Assembly (NCBI GenBank): GCA_001602645.1
Contig: LUYE01000013.1
Coordinates: forward strand, 1-64,000
Direction: 5' to 3'
Length of the DNA stretch: 64,000 nucleotides
From: Methanosarcinales archaeon Methan_01
GTDB lineage: Archaea > Halobacteriota > Methanosarcinia > Methanotrichales > Methanotrichaceae
Below the pieces are notes generated by a model. It saw only the letters and a program-made list of their open reading frames with translations, was not told where the DNA came from and made no database searches. How positions within the stretch are numbered: the first letter of the stretch is position 1; each line of letters begins with the position of its first letter. The position numbers and the translations under genes were made by a program. Of this stretch, positions 53,085-62,209 are shown piece after piece.

Positions 53085-53637
53085 TCGCTTTTGCTTATGT
53101 AATCTTATCCGCGACAGGGGTTTTATGCCAGAGATATTTAAACTACTATCTGTATTCATCGCAAGCTCTGCGGGGGCTGCCGAGCACCGTTTACATATTT
53201 TATTTTTTATTTGAAATATATCTTGTTTCGATCAAAACATCTAAATGAAATCTATCTGGAATATCTATTTATAGTACAAACGTTTTTCTTCAGAGGCGGG
53301 CCAGAAGCACCGGCACCGAAATATCCAGAAAGGGATGGCTAGGTGATCGAACGCAGACTATCTGGTAGGATATTGGATCATATTATACTAGATAGCAGGT
53401 GAATAGCAACAGTATCTAAAACGCATCGGATGATCTCCAAATAAGGGATCGGATAAATTTCATCTATCGGAGCTACAAATAGTTAGAAATTATATGAATC
53501 TAGGTCTGATACCAAGGAGAACATTCAGGTTTATGTTATAAATTTGGTCGCGCAAATCTGCTCGTTTACCAGGATGTCACCTGGCATCTTCAAATAAAAA
53601 AATGGACCTGGTTTGAAGATGGGAGTCTCTGGCCGCT
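53085..53637. other. AT-rich gene-free stretch
   Basis: Strongly AT-rich compared with the rest of the window (runs such as ATATTTTATTTTTTATTTG). No open frame of note on either strand, no tRNA-like fold and no clear repeat. It separates the polB/paaK relic from the AOR-like mini-gene and may be an insertion scar or a long regulatory region. Confidence 0.4.
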
Positions 53638-53652
53638 TATTATTATAAGCGT
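53636..53652 (+). promoter_or_regulatory. TATA-like box before the AOR-like mini-gene
   Basis: CTTATTATTATAAGCG lies about 70 bases before the mini-gene ATG. It is a reasonable archaeal TATA box for the coupled pair that follows. Confidence 0.4.
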
Positions 53653-53714
53653 GGATAGGCTTTGGGTCCGCGAGCGTTTCGATCGATCTGGATGTGAGCC
53701 GGGGAGGGAAGGAA

Positions 53715-53843
53715 ATGCCATACGGTTACATGGGTAATGACTTCTGGGTAGATTTATCTCGAAGAAAATTTAGATACAGGGTAATCCGTGAAGATCACTA
53801 CAAGAAGCTCCTTACGGGTTATGGTCTGGAGAGATCACCATGA
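53715..53843 (+). CDS. 42-residue protein resembling the AOR N-terminus, coupled to a DUF362 fusion
   Basis: The peptide begins MPYGYMGNDFWVDLSRRKFR and ends YKKLLTGYGLERSP. The pattern GY.G..L.VDLS..K......E..Y.K.L.G.GL is that of the first strand pair of tungsten aldehyde ferredoxin oxidoreductases (GYAGKILRVDLS...GGRGL). Nothing of the cofactor or cluster domains follows. A ribosome site GGGAGGGAAGG precedes the ATG, and its TGA overlaps the next ATG (ATGA), so it looks like a working small gene. Alternatively it is the stub of a truncated AOR gene whose end has been joined to its neighbour. Confidence 0.6.
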   Translation: MPYGYMGNDFWVDLSRRKFRYRVIREDHYKKLLTGYGLERSP

Positions 53844-56038
53844 GTTTCCTGATAGACCCGCCTCTGCTCTTCCTCTCAGGACTCGCCCTCTACTTTGGGG
53901 GAAAGGGGCTTGACTGGAACTGTCGATCGAAGATCGTGGTGGGAGTCGCCATCACTTTGACCTTCATCGTCTTCAGCACCCTGTTGTATGCCGACATCAT
54001 CCGATGCGTATTTCCCTTCTTCTCCAGCTTGACGGGCTCTGAGTTCATGTTTCACACCAACATCACGGGAATATCCAAATCGGATGTCCCGCTGGAGATC
54101 GTGATAATCCTCTTCTTGCTTTATCCGTTCTGGCTCTATGCCGGTTACGCTTCCGCCTGGAAGATCGATAGGAGAAAGCTGAGGCCGTCCAAGACGATCT
54201 ACTCCCGCCAGGACGTAAAGAGCCGGAGAGCGGTGCCATCTTCTTCCAAATACGCCGTAATTAGAGGTCCAGAACCCCGAGAGTCCGTCAAGAAAGCGGT
54301 GGAACAGCTCGGAGGCATCAGGCACTTTGTCAAAGATGGCGACAAGGTCCTGATCAAGGTGAACATCTGCGGTGGCGTTCCAGATCGGAAGGGAACTTTC
54401 ACAAGTACTGAGGTGGTCGATGCTCTGGTGGACCTGGTGAGGGCGGAGGGCGGAGTACCTACGATAGCCGATTCTGATATGATCTGGACGAGGTTCTGGC
54501 CAGCGGCCACGGATTCCGGATGGAAGGAGTGGGCCGAGAAGAAGGGCGTGAGGCTCGTAAACCTCGCAGATACCGAGATTGCAAAGTTCGATTTCGGCAA
54601 GGATAGCGTCGTGGGAGTGGACTATGTCTCCAAGGAGGCGATAGATGCTGACGTCATCATCTCTGTCCCCGTGATGAAGACCCATCTCTTGACGGCAGTA
54701 ACCCTCGGCATGAAGAATATGTACGGCACCCTCCCAGAGATAAACAAGGCGAAGTATCATCGAAAGGATATAGAACAGGTCATATACTGGATAAACAGGG
54801 CCTTCGCCCCTAACCTCACGGTGATCGATGGGACCATCGGCGGCGAGGGAATAGGCCCTCTAAGCTGCGAGGACGTGGACTTCGAGACCGTCGTCGCCTC
54901 CAACGACGTGGTGACTGCGGACGCGATCGCATGTCAGCTGATGGGCTACAAACCCCTGGAAGAGGTGACTCACATCAAAATTGCGGACGAACGTCATCTC
55001 GGCGACGGCTCCAAGGTGTACGACTTTGGCGACCTGCCCTACAAGCACATCGCCGGAAAGGATGGAAACTGGATCCGTCCAGATCCTGGAGTGAAGAACT
55101 TCTATGACTGGGCAACCAAACTGGTATTGAAGTTTCCCGGCTGGGAGACCTTCTTCAACATAAGCGCCGACTTCTTCCTATACGACCTTGCACGGTTGCC
55201 CGTTTTGGGCTACCTGACCCCGGCCCTCCTCAGGTTTATGAACGATGTCGTATACGACAGCCTGGAGGGGCAGGGAAATACGAAGGCCGACAGAAGACGT
55301 CGGAGGATAAACCTCTCTCTGGTGCTGATGGTGGCCCTGATATCTCTGGCGGGGTTTTATTACAGCGGCTACCTCTGGCGGTCCCTGCTCTTCGAGTTCA
55401 GCTATCTGATCGCCATCGGGGTATCGCTTCTGGTGGGCTTGAGGATGAAGACTCGGCCTCTGCTGACCATGATAGGGGTGACGGCGGCCGTCTCCTTTTT
55501 TGTTGAAAAGTCTCTCATCTCGACGAACGTTCTGACCTACGACGGCTCCAACTCCTTCCCCTTCATGGTCACGGGATGGACTCTTTTGATGATCTCGATC
55601 CTGGGCATATCAGACCTCTCCAGGAAGTGGCTCGTCGATCTCGATATCTTCACGAAGCTGCATAAGTGGCGGGCCGTTCCCGCCGTCTTTGCCTCCCTGG
55701 TATTCGCCGCCTTCTACTTCTGGGAGGGTTATTACAAGCTCGCGGGCCCCAATATGGCCCTGATCTACCTCGGGATGGTGGCCCTGGGCCTCCTCTCCTC
55801 GAGGAGGTGCTCCATGGAGTGGAACTGCTCCCTGGTTATTGTGAGCCTGGTTTTGGGCGGCTGCATCGAGCTTTTCGGCTCCCTCGCCGGTTTCTGGAAC
55901 TACCATTACGGCGAGACGCTGGCGATCTTCATCACCCTGGCCTGGATCCTGAACGCATGGGCTGTCCATGGAGTCGTCCTCCTGACGGGAGTTAATCTAT
56001 CGGGCTCGATGGTAAAGGGAAGCAAAGAAGTGAGCTGA
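53840..56038 (+). CDS. Membrane-DUF362-membrane fusion protein
   Basis: 732 residues in three parts. Residues 1-110 hold three hydrophobic helices (LLFLSGLALYFGGKGL, IVVGVAITLTFIVFSTLLYA, LEIVIILFLLYPFWLYAGYA). Residues about 135-430 are a DUF362 domain: VLIKVNICGGVPDRKGTFTS, DVIISVPVMKTHLLTAVTLGMKNMYG, VIDGTIGGEGIGPLSCEDVDF, VASNDVVTADAIACQLMGY. It has no ferredoxin motif. Residues about 490-720 form about seven helices with repeated E....G.WNY-type patterns (FVEKSLISTNVLTYDG; IELFGSLAGFWNYHYGETL), reminiscent of carotenoid/lycopene-cyclase-like membrane domains. No characterised protein with this order is known to me. Coupled by ATGA to the AOR-like mini-gene. Confidence 0.75.
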   Translation: MSFLIDPPLLFLSGLALYFGGKGLDWNCRSKIVVGVAITLTFIVFSTLLYADIIRCVFPFFSSLTGSEFMFHTNITGISKSDVPLEIVIILFLLYPFWLYAGYASAWKIDRRKLRPSKTIYSRQDVKSRRAVPSSSKYAVIRGPEPRESVKKAVEQLGGIRHFVKDGDKVLIKVNICGGVPDRKGTFTSTEVVDALVDLVRAEGGVPTIADSDMIWTRFWPAATDSGWKEWAEKKGVRLVNLADTEIAKFDFGKDSVVGVDYVSKEAIDADVIISVPVMKTHLLTAVTLGMKNMYGTLPEINKAKYHRKDIEQVIYWINRAFAPNLTVIDGTIGGEGIGPLSCEDVDFETVVASNDVVTADAIACQLMGYKPLEEVTHIKIADERHLGDGSKVYDFGDLPYKHIAGKDGNWIRPDPGVKNFYDWATKLVLKFPGWETFFNISADFFLYDLARLPVLGYLTPALLRFMNDVVYDSLEGQGNTKADRRRRRINLSLVLMVALISLAGFYYSGYLWRSLLFEFSYLIAIGVSLLVGLRMKTRPLLTMIGVTAAVSFFVEKSLISTNVLTYDGSNSFPFMVTGWTLLMISILGISDLSRKWLVDLDIFTKLHKWRAVPAVFASLVFAAFYFWEGYYKLAGPNMALIYLGMVALGLLSSRRCSMEWNCSLVIVSLVLGGCIELFGSLAGFWNYHYGETLAIFITLAWILNAWAVHGVVLLTGVNLSGSMVKGSKEVS

Positions 56039-56229
56039 GCATCCGAGTCTTTATCTGGAGAAGGATGGCCCCGGTTCGATTTCGAGCAGGAGATTGGGTG
56101 AACGATCGTGGTAGTATCGGATCTGCATCTGGCAGAAATGCCCAAAGATGGTGAGGATGATAGAAACGAAGACTTAGTGCCCACTCCCGCCAGGACGGGA
56201 TTTGAGGGGCGATCTTCTAAGCTTCCATC

Positions 56230-56440
56230 ACGGTGCGATCCACCAGATCATCACCGAGGAGACTGGCGGGATGAAAGCCGTCCAGATCGACGCCGAGGCG
56301 AGGTGGGGTCGCCGGCTGCGTCGTCGAAAAGGGTCTGAGGGAGGCCCTCAGATTCAGCCCCAAGGGTGCTTTGCCCCATCGGCGGACTGCCCGCCAGAAG
56401 GGGAGGGCTAAGGGGGTCTTTTACAAGAAGGGGGGGAATA
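56230..56440 (+). pseudogene. Relic of the 3' end of an aryl-CoA ligase gene (paaK tail 2)
   Basis: Fragments in shifting frames read QIITEETGGMKAVQIDAEA, then VEKGLREALRFSPKG, PIGGLPARRGR and GVFYKKGG. They follow the order of the last 70 codons of the intact paaK downstream (IIIEETDGMKEVRINVEAEAG, VEKALKEALGFSPKG, PIGGLPRQEGKA, IFYKKAG). Frameshifts mean no product. It abuts the polB relic. Confidence 0.75.
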
Positions 56441-56444
56441 GGCA

Positions 56445-56753
56445 AGATCGGGACCCTGAACTCCCGGACGGACTTGGGGTTCTTGGCTTTGCCCTTCGGC
56501 ATCTTCTGAGGCCGCCTCCGGTAGCCGACGAGGCGGAACCGCTCCACCGCCTCGTCGGATAAGCCCATCGACTTGACCTCCAAGATGGCGGCTTCGATCC
56601 TCTTTTCGTCGACCCAGACGCAGAAGTTGGGGCAGAATCCAGATGCGTGTGCGGTGACCGGTCGATTCGGAGGTGTCGTCCCGAAGAGCTGGACTGTCGG
56701 AAACCCATCGGGGTCGCAGACGCGGTTGACGTCCAGGATCTGGAAGATCATCG
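56445..56753 (-). pseudogene. Relic of the first 100 codons of polB
   Basis: The minus strand reads MIFQILDVNRVCDPDGFPTVQLFGTTPPNRPVTAHASGF..., nearly the polB start (MIFQILDANYVYDPDGFPIVQLFGTTPSGGPVT). Likeness runs to KNPKSVREFRVP and then breaks at the paaK relic. The frame stays open into antisense paaK sequence, so a chimeric peptide could be made, but polymerase domains are absent. The matching promoter position reads AACATGG instead of TATA, so it is probably silent. Confidence 0.8.
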
Positions 56754-56979
56754 TCGGAGAATGGGGTGGGGAGGTAACATGGTTTGTTGTGGAGGGGGGA
56801 CGGAAAATTCGATAACCAGAAAGGTTATAACCGAAACGCCCGATCGCTGATGCGTGCTCAAGGATCTGCGAGGATGGGCAACAGTGAGAAAAAGCCATAA
56901 TCCGTGGCCCGTCGACGACATCAATTATTGTAGGTCTCATCGATGGGTCGGATGATCGATCTTCTTTTGATGAGGGAGG

Positions 56980-58737
56980 ATGGACTTGAGAGAGCTATTG
57001 TCAGGCAACGAGGCGATCGCCCGGGGGGCGTACGAGGCGGGGGTGACGGTGGCGACGGGCTATCCCGGGACGCCGTCTACGGAAATTCTCGAGAACGTGG
57101 CGAAGTACAAATCCGAGATATACTCCGAATGGTCGCCGAACGAGAAGGTGGCCTTCGAGGTGGCGGCTGCCGCCTCCTGCGCCGGAGCCCGGTCGATGGT
57201 GACGATGAAGCACGTCGGCCTCAACGTCGCCGCAGACCCCCTGATGACGTTGAGCTACCTGGGGGTCGAGGGCGGCTTTGTCGCCTGCGTCGCCGACGAC
57301 CCCGGAATGCACTCGTCCCAGAACGAGCAGGACACCCGCCAATACGCCCGGTTTGCGAAGGTCCCCGTATTCGAGCCGGCTGACAGCCAGGAGGCGAAGG
57401 ACTTCTTTCGTCTCGCGATGGAGATCTCGGAGAGGTACCAGACGCCTGCGATCCTACGATCGACGACGAGGGTGAGCCACTCAAGAAGTTTGGTGGAGCT
57501 GGGGGGCCGGGAGGAGGTCGATCGTGAGATCGGGATCGAGAAGAATCCGCCCCGGTTCGTGCCGATACCGGTCTGGGGGAGGGTTATGAGGGAGAAAGTG
57601 GCCGACCGGCTCGTCCAGATGAGAGAGGAGGCAGAGGGATCGGCGGCCAACAGGATCGAGGAGCGAGAGACGTCCCTGGGGATCATCACCGCCTCCATCG
57701 CCTACCAGTACGTCCGGGAGGTCTGGCCCGAGGCCTCAGTTTTGAAGCTGGGCTTCTCCTACCCCTTCCCCGACCGGCTCATCAGGGAGTTCGCCGAAGG
57801 CGTCGACCGCCTCCTCGTCGTCGAAGAGCTGGACGACTTTCTCGAGGAGCACGTAAGGTCCCTGGGAATCGATTGCAGCGGTCGATTGTTCATCCCGGGG
57901 GTGGGAGAGCTATCCGTAGACCGCCTCCTCGCCTCAAAGGCGAGGATGGAGGGGGGCAAGGTTCCCATATCCCCAGAAAGGAGCTTCGCCGAGGGGCTTC
58001 CGGCAAGGCCGCCGCTCCTGTGTCCGGGCTGTCCCCATCGGGGGATATTTTACGCCCTGGGACGGCACGACGTCGTCGTGGCCGGAGACATCGGCTGCTA
58101 CAGCCTTGCCGCCTTCAAGCCCCTGGACCGGATCGACATCATCCTCTGCATGGGAGGAGGGGTCTCGATGGCCCACGGCTTCGACAAGGCTGGCGAGCGG
58201 AGGAGGGTGGTGGGGGTCGTCGGCGACTCTACCTTCTTCCACTCGGGGATCACGGGGCTCATCGACATCGTCTACAATAGGGGGACCTCGACGATCATAG
58301 TCCTGGACAACAGGACGACGGCGATGACCGGCCACCAGGACCATCCGGGGACGGGAAGGACCCTCGGAGGCGAGGCGACGAAGGCGATCTCCATCCAAGA
58401 GATCGGCAGGGCCTGCGGGATCGATCGGGTGACGACCATAAACCCCTACGACCTCAAGGCGACGGAGGCGGCGATCGCCGAGGAGCTGGCCGCCCAGGAG
58501 CCGTCCCTCATCGTGTCCCTAGCGCCGTGCCCGTTGCGGGAGAGGAGGCCCGTCGGTCCCGTCAGGACGATAGACCCCGAATTGTGCAAGGTGTGCAAGA
58601 GGTGTCTGAAGCTGGGGTGCCCAGCCATCGAGCTGGAGGTGGGCGTCCCCAGGATCAACAGATTCCTCTGCGGCGGTTGCGGCCTCTGTCAGGAGGTCTG
58701 CCCTCACGACGCCGTATCTTCGGTGGAGGGAACGTGA
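56980..58737 (+). CDS. iorA: Indolepyruvate:ferredoxin oxidoreductase, alpha subunit (copy 2)
   Basis: 585 residues, same layout as copy 1: GNEAIARGAYEAGVTVATGYPGTPSTEI, SPNEKVAFEVAAAASCAGARSMVTMKHVGLNVAADP, CPGCPHRGIFYALGRHDVVVAGDIGCYSL, GDSTFFHSGITGLIDIVYN, and ferredoxin motifs CKVCKRCLKLGCP and CGGCGLCQEVCP. The two copies are clearly diverged paralogues, so they probably prefer different aryl or branched 2-oxo acids. This one heads an operon with iorB and paaK. A ribosome-site-like GAGGGAGGA precedes the ATG. Confidence 0.94.
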   Translation: MDLRELLSGNEAIARGAYEAGVTVATGYPGTPSTEILENVAKYKSEIYSEWSPNEKVAFEVAAAASCAGARSMVTMKHVGLNVAADPLMTLSYLGVEGGFVACVADDPGMHSSQNEQDTRQYARFAKVPVFEPADSQEAKDFFRLAMEISERYQTPAILRSTTRVSHSRSLVELGGREEVDREIGIEKNPPRFVPIPVWGRVMREKVADRLVQMREEAEGSAANRIEERETSLGIITASIAYQYVREVWPEASVLKLGFSYPFPDRLIREFAEGVDRLLVVEELDDFLEEHVRSLGIDCSGRLFIPGVGELSVDRLLASKARMEGGKVPISPERSFAEGLPARPPLLCPGCPHRGIFYALGRHDVVVAGDIGCYSLAAFKPLDRIDIILCMGGGVSMAHGFDKAGERRRVVGVVGDSTFFHSGITGLIDIVYNRGTSTIIVLDNRTTAMTGHQDHPGTGRTLGGEATKAISIQEIGRACGIDRVTTINPYDLKATEAAIAEELAAQEPSLIVSLAPCPLRERRPVGPVRTIDPELCKVCKRCLKLGCPAIELEVGVPRINRFLCGGCGLCQEVCPHDAVSSVEGT

Positions 58738-59321
58738 TGTCGACCGGCAAGACCAAAGGCGTCGTCTTCGTGGGGGTTGGAGGGCAGGGGATCCTCCTCG
58801 CCAGCACCATCACCGCCCGGGCCGCGATGCTGGCCGGTTTCGAGGTGAAGACGAACGAGGTCCACGGGATGGCCCAGCGGGGCGGCTCGGTGATCGCCCA
58901 CGTCCGATATGGTGCCGAGGTATTCAGCCCCACCGTGCCCGAGGGGACGGCCGACGCCCTCGGCGCGCTGGAAGAGATTGAAGCCCTCAGGTACGCCCAC
59001 TATGCCGCCCCCACGGGCCTTGCCGTCGTCAGCGCCACTGCCGTCGTCCCCGTGACGGTATCCTCAGGGTCTGCGACTTACCCGGAGGACGTCGCCGAGC
59101 GGCTGAGGAGGGCCTTTCCGCGGCTCGTATACTTTGACGCAGGAGAGCGGGCGGCTGCCCTGGGAAACATCAGGGCCGCAAACATCGTCCTCCTGGGGAC
59201 CCTCTCTTTGGGGCTCGACCTACCCCAGGAGGCCTGGGCGGAGGCGATCACCAGATCGGTCAAGGACAAGCAGAGGGACCTGAACTTGAGAGCCTTTGAG
59301 ATCGGGAGAACTATCAGATGA
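58737..59321 (+). CDS. iorB: Indolepyruvate:ferredoxin oxidoreductase, beta subunit (copy 2)
   Basis: 194 residues: VVFVGVGGQGILLASTITARAAMLAGFEVKTNEVHGMAQRGGSVIAHVR is the cofactor-contact domain of the family, and VLLGTLSLGLDLPQEAW follows. The ATG shares its first base with the iorA stop (TGATG), so translation is coupled. It partners with the alpha subunit just upstream and is followed by the aryl-CoA ligase within 14 bases. Confidence 0.93.
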   Translation: MSTGKTKGVVFVGVGGQGILLASTITARAAMLAGFEVKTNEVHGMAQRGGSVIAHVRYGAEVFSPTVPEGTADALGALEEIEALRYAHYAAPTGLAVVSATAVVPVTVSSGSATYPEDVAERLRRAFPRLVYFDAGERAAALGNIRAANIVLLGTLSLGLDLPQEAWAEAITRSVKDKQRDLNLRAFEIGRTIR

Positions 59322-59334
59322 GGGGGAAGGGCAA

Positions 59335-60624
59335 GTGAGAGGAAAGGGCAATTTTCACAATGAGAAGATGGAGACGGCGTCGCTGAAAGTGATCAAAGAG
59401 CTTCAGGGCCGTCGCCTCAAAGAAATAGCGAAGCACGTCTACTCGTCGAACGCGATCTACAGGAGGCTCTTCGACGACCACGGCGTAGCTCCCGAGGATA
59501 TAAAAACCGTCGAGGACATAACGAAGCTCCCCCTGACGAGCAAGGACCTCCTGCGGGAGAGCTACCCATTGGGCCTGGCATGTGTCGATCGGAAGAAGAT
59601 CGTCGAGATGCACATGTCGAGCGGGTCGACGGGGACGCCGGTCGTCATGCCCTATACCCAGGGAGACCTGGACCAGTGGGCGGAGTGCATGGCCCGCTGC
59701 TACCGGATGGCGGGAGCGGTCCCCGGAGACGCCGCCCAGATCACGCCCCTATTCGGACTATTCAACGGCGGGTTTGGGATGTACCACGGCGCCCGGGCGG
59801 CGGGCCTCTTCGTCATCCCGGCGGGGCCGGGGAACACCGCCCGCCAGATCCGGCTCGCCAGGGACTTCAAAACCCGGGTGATCACCGGCGTCGTCAGCTA
59901 CGGGATCCGGCTGATGGAGGTTATGGAGGAGATGAACGAGTCCCTCCCGGACCTCGAGATCGGGATCTTCGGCGCCGAGGTCTTTTCCGACTCCATGAAG
60001 AGGAAGATCTCCTCGGGCCTCTCGATCGAAGCCTTCGACATCTACGGGATGACCGAGTCGGGGGGCGTCGGGACCCTGGGGATGGACTGCAAAGCCCACG
60101 ACGGCCTCCACGTCTGGGAGGACCACTACATCGTCGAGGTGATCGACCCCGAGACCTGCGAGCCCGTCGACGACGGCGAGACCGGGGAGCTCGTGGTGAC
60201 TGCCCTGACGAGGGAGGCCCTCCCCGTCATCCGGTTCAGGACGGCGGACCTGACCAGGGTCGTATCCCGAGAAGAATGCGACTGCAGCAGAACTCACGTC
60301 AAGATCGCCCCCATCACTGGGAGGATCGACGACATGCTGATCATAAAGGGGGTGAACTTCTTCCCCAAGCAGGTGGAACAGGCCCTGATGCAGATCCCCG
60401 GTGTCGGATCGAACTACCAGATCATCATCGAGGAGACCGACGGGATGAAGGAGGTCAGGATCAACGTCGAGGCCGAGGCGGGGGTGACCGGCTACGTCGT
60501 TGAGAAGGCCCTGAAGGAGGCCCTCGGCTTCAGCCCCAAGGGGGACGTCTGCCCCATCGGCGGGCTGCCCCGCCAGGAGGGGAAGGCGAAGAGGATCTTT
60601 TACAAGAAGGCGGGGGAGGGGTGA
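59335..60624 (+). CDS. paaK: Phenylacetate-CoA ligase (aryl-CoA ligase)
   Basis: About 430 residues of the adenylate-forming PaaK family. Seen: HVYSSNAIYRRLFDDHGVAPEDIKTVEDITKLPLTSKDLLRESYP, the phosphate loop MHMSSGSTGTPVVMPYT, DIYGMTESGGVG, FRTADLTRVVSREECDCSRTH, and GRIDDMLIIKGVNFFPKQVEQALM, then the C-terminal lid. GTG at 59335 has AGGGGGAAGG before it; ATG at 59368 is the alternative. In this operon it probably activates aryl acetates so that IorAB can carboxylate them to aryl pyruvates for aromatic amino acid synthesis, or works in the reverse direction. Confidence 0.92.
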   Translation: MRGKGNFHNEKMETASLKVIKELQGRRLKEIAKHVYSSNAIYRRLFDDHGVAPEDIKTVEDITKLPLTSKDLLRESYPLGLACVDRKKIVEMHMSSGSTGTPVVMPYTQGDLDQWAECMARCYRMAGAVPGDAAQITPLFGLFNGGFGMYHGARAAGLFVIPAGPGNTARQIRLARDFKTRVITGVVSYGIRLMEVMEEMNESLPDLEIGIFGAEVFSDSMKRKISSGLSIEAFDIYGMTESGGVGTLGMDCKAHDGLHVWEDHYIVEVIDPETCEPVDDGETGELVVTALTREALPVIRFRTADLTRVVSREECDCSRTHVKIAPITGRIDDMLIIKGVNFFPKQVEQALMQIPGVGSNYQIIIEETDGMKEVRINVEAEAGVTGYVVEKALKEALGFSPKGDVCPIGGLPRQEGKAKRIFYKKAGEG

Positions 60625-60781
60625 GGGCGAGAGGGGCGGAGAGAAAACGGCTTCGGCGCATACGGCGAACAATCTCATCTGACGCATCCCTCAGTTAGTG
60701 GGATTCGTTGCCTGGATTCCCGGAATGGTGGAGAGGGCGCTTGCCTCCTCCGGTGGAGCTGGCCCGGCTGAATGTGAGGGC

Positions 60782-61018
60782 CTACCCCTGGGAGAGGTCC
60801 GCTTCGGCCTCACCGGAGGAGGCCGGCGGCGCATAAGACGGCTCTGGGCCGGCGGTGGGTATGGTGTCGGTGGGCGCTCCCGACGGCGGGCCGCGGATGG
60901 AGCTCTCCGGTAGAGCTTCCTCTTCGGGCTCGAAGGGCGAGGAGGGGGCCTTGACGGCGAGGGCCGAGGCTGAGAAGATCACCTCGAAGGCGAGCAAGAT
61001 GCAGATTGATTCACTCAT
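60782..61018 (-). CDS. Small proline-rich secreted protein (tentative)
   Basis: 78 residues. MSESICILLAFEVIFSASALAV looks like a signal peptide; the rest is acidic and rich in Pro, Ser and Gly (PSSPFEPEEEALPESS, PPSGAPTDTIPTAGPEPSYAPP), like an extracellular linker or cell-surface peptide. No domain. Its reality rests only on the signal peptide and composition. Confidence 0.45.
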   Translation of the reverse strand: MSESICILLAFEVIFSASALAVKAPSSPFEPEEEALPESSIRGPPSGAPTDTIPTAGPEPSYAPPASSGEAEADLSQG

Positions 61019-61137
61019 AGCAAAAAATGAGCGCATTTATTGGAGCGGAATCTCGAACAAATAATCCGCATCAAACCAAAGGCGGCAACTGCCTACTTAG
61101 AATCGGTGAAAACGTCTGGGGAGGATCCTTTTGGGGC

Positions 61138-62163
<1,026 letters not shown>

Positions 62164-62209
62164 TCAGTTTCACCATCTCTCCCACCGAATTCGTCCATCC
62201 ATCTCGCCT

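Noticed and set aside
53085-53637. Search for CRISPR repeats or an origin in the AT-rich gap
   Set aside because: No regularly spaced repeats, no origin-recognition-box-like inverted repeats that I could see, no cdc6 gene nearby.
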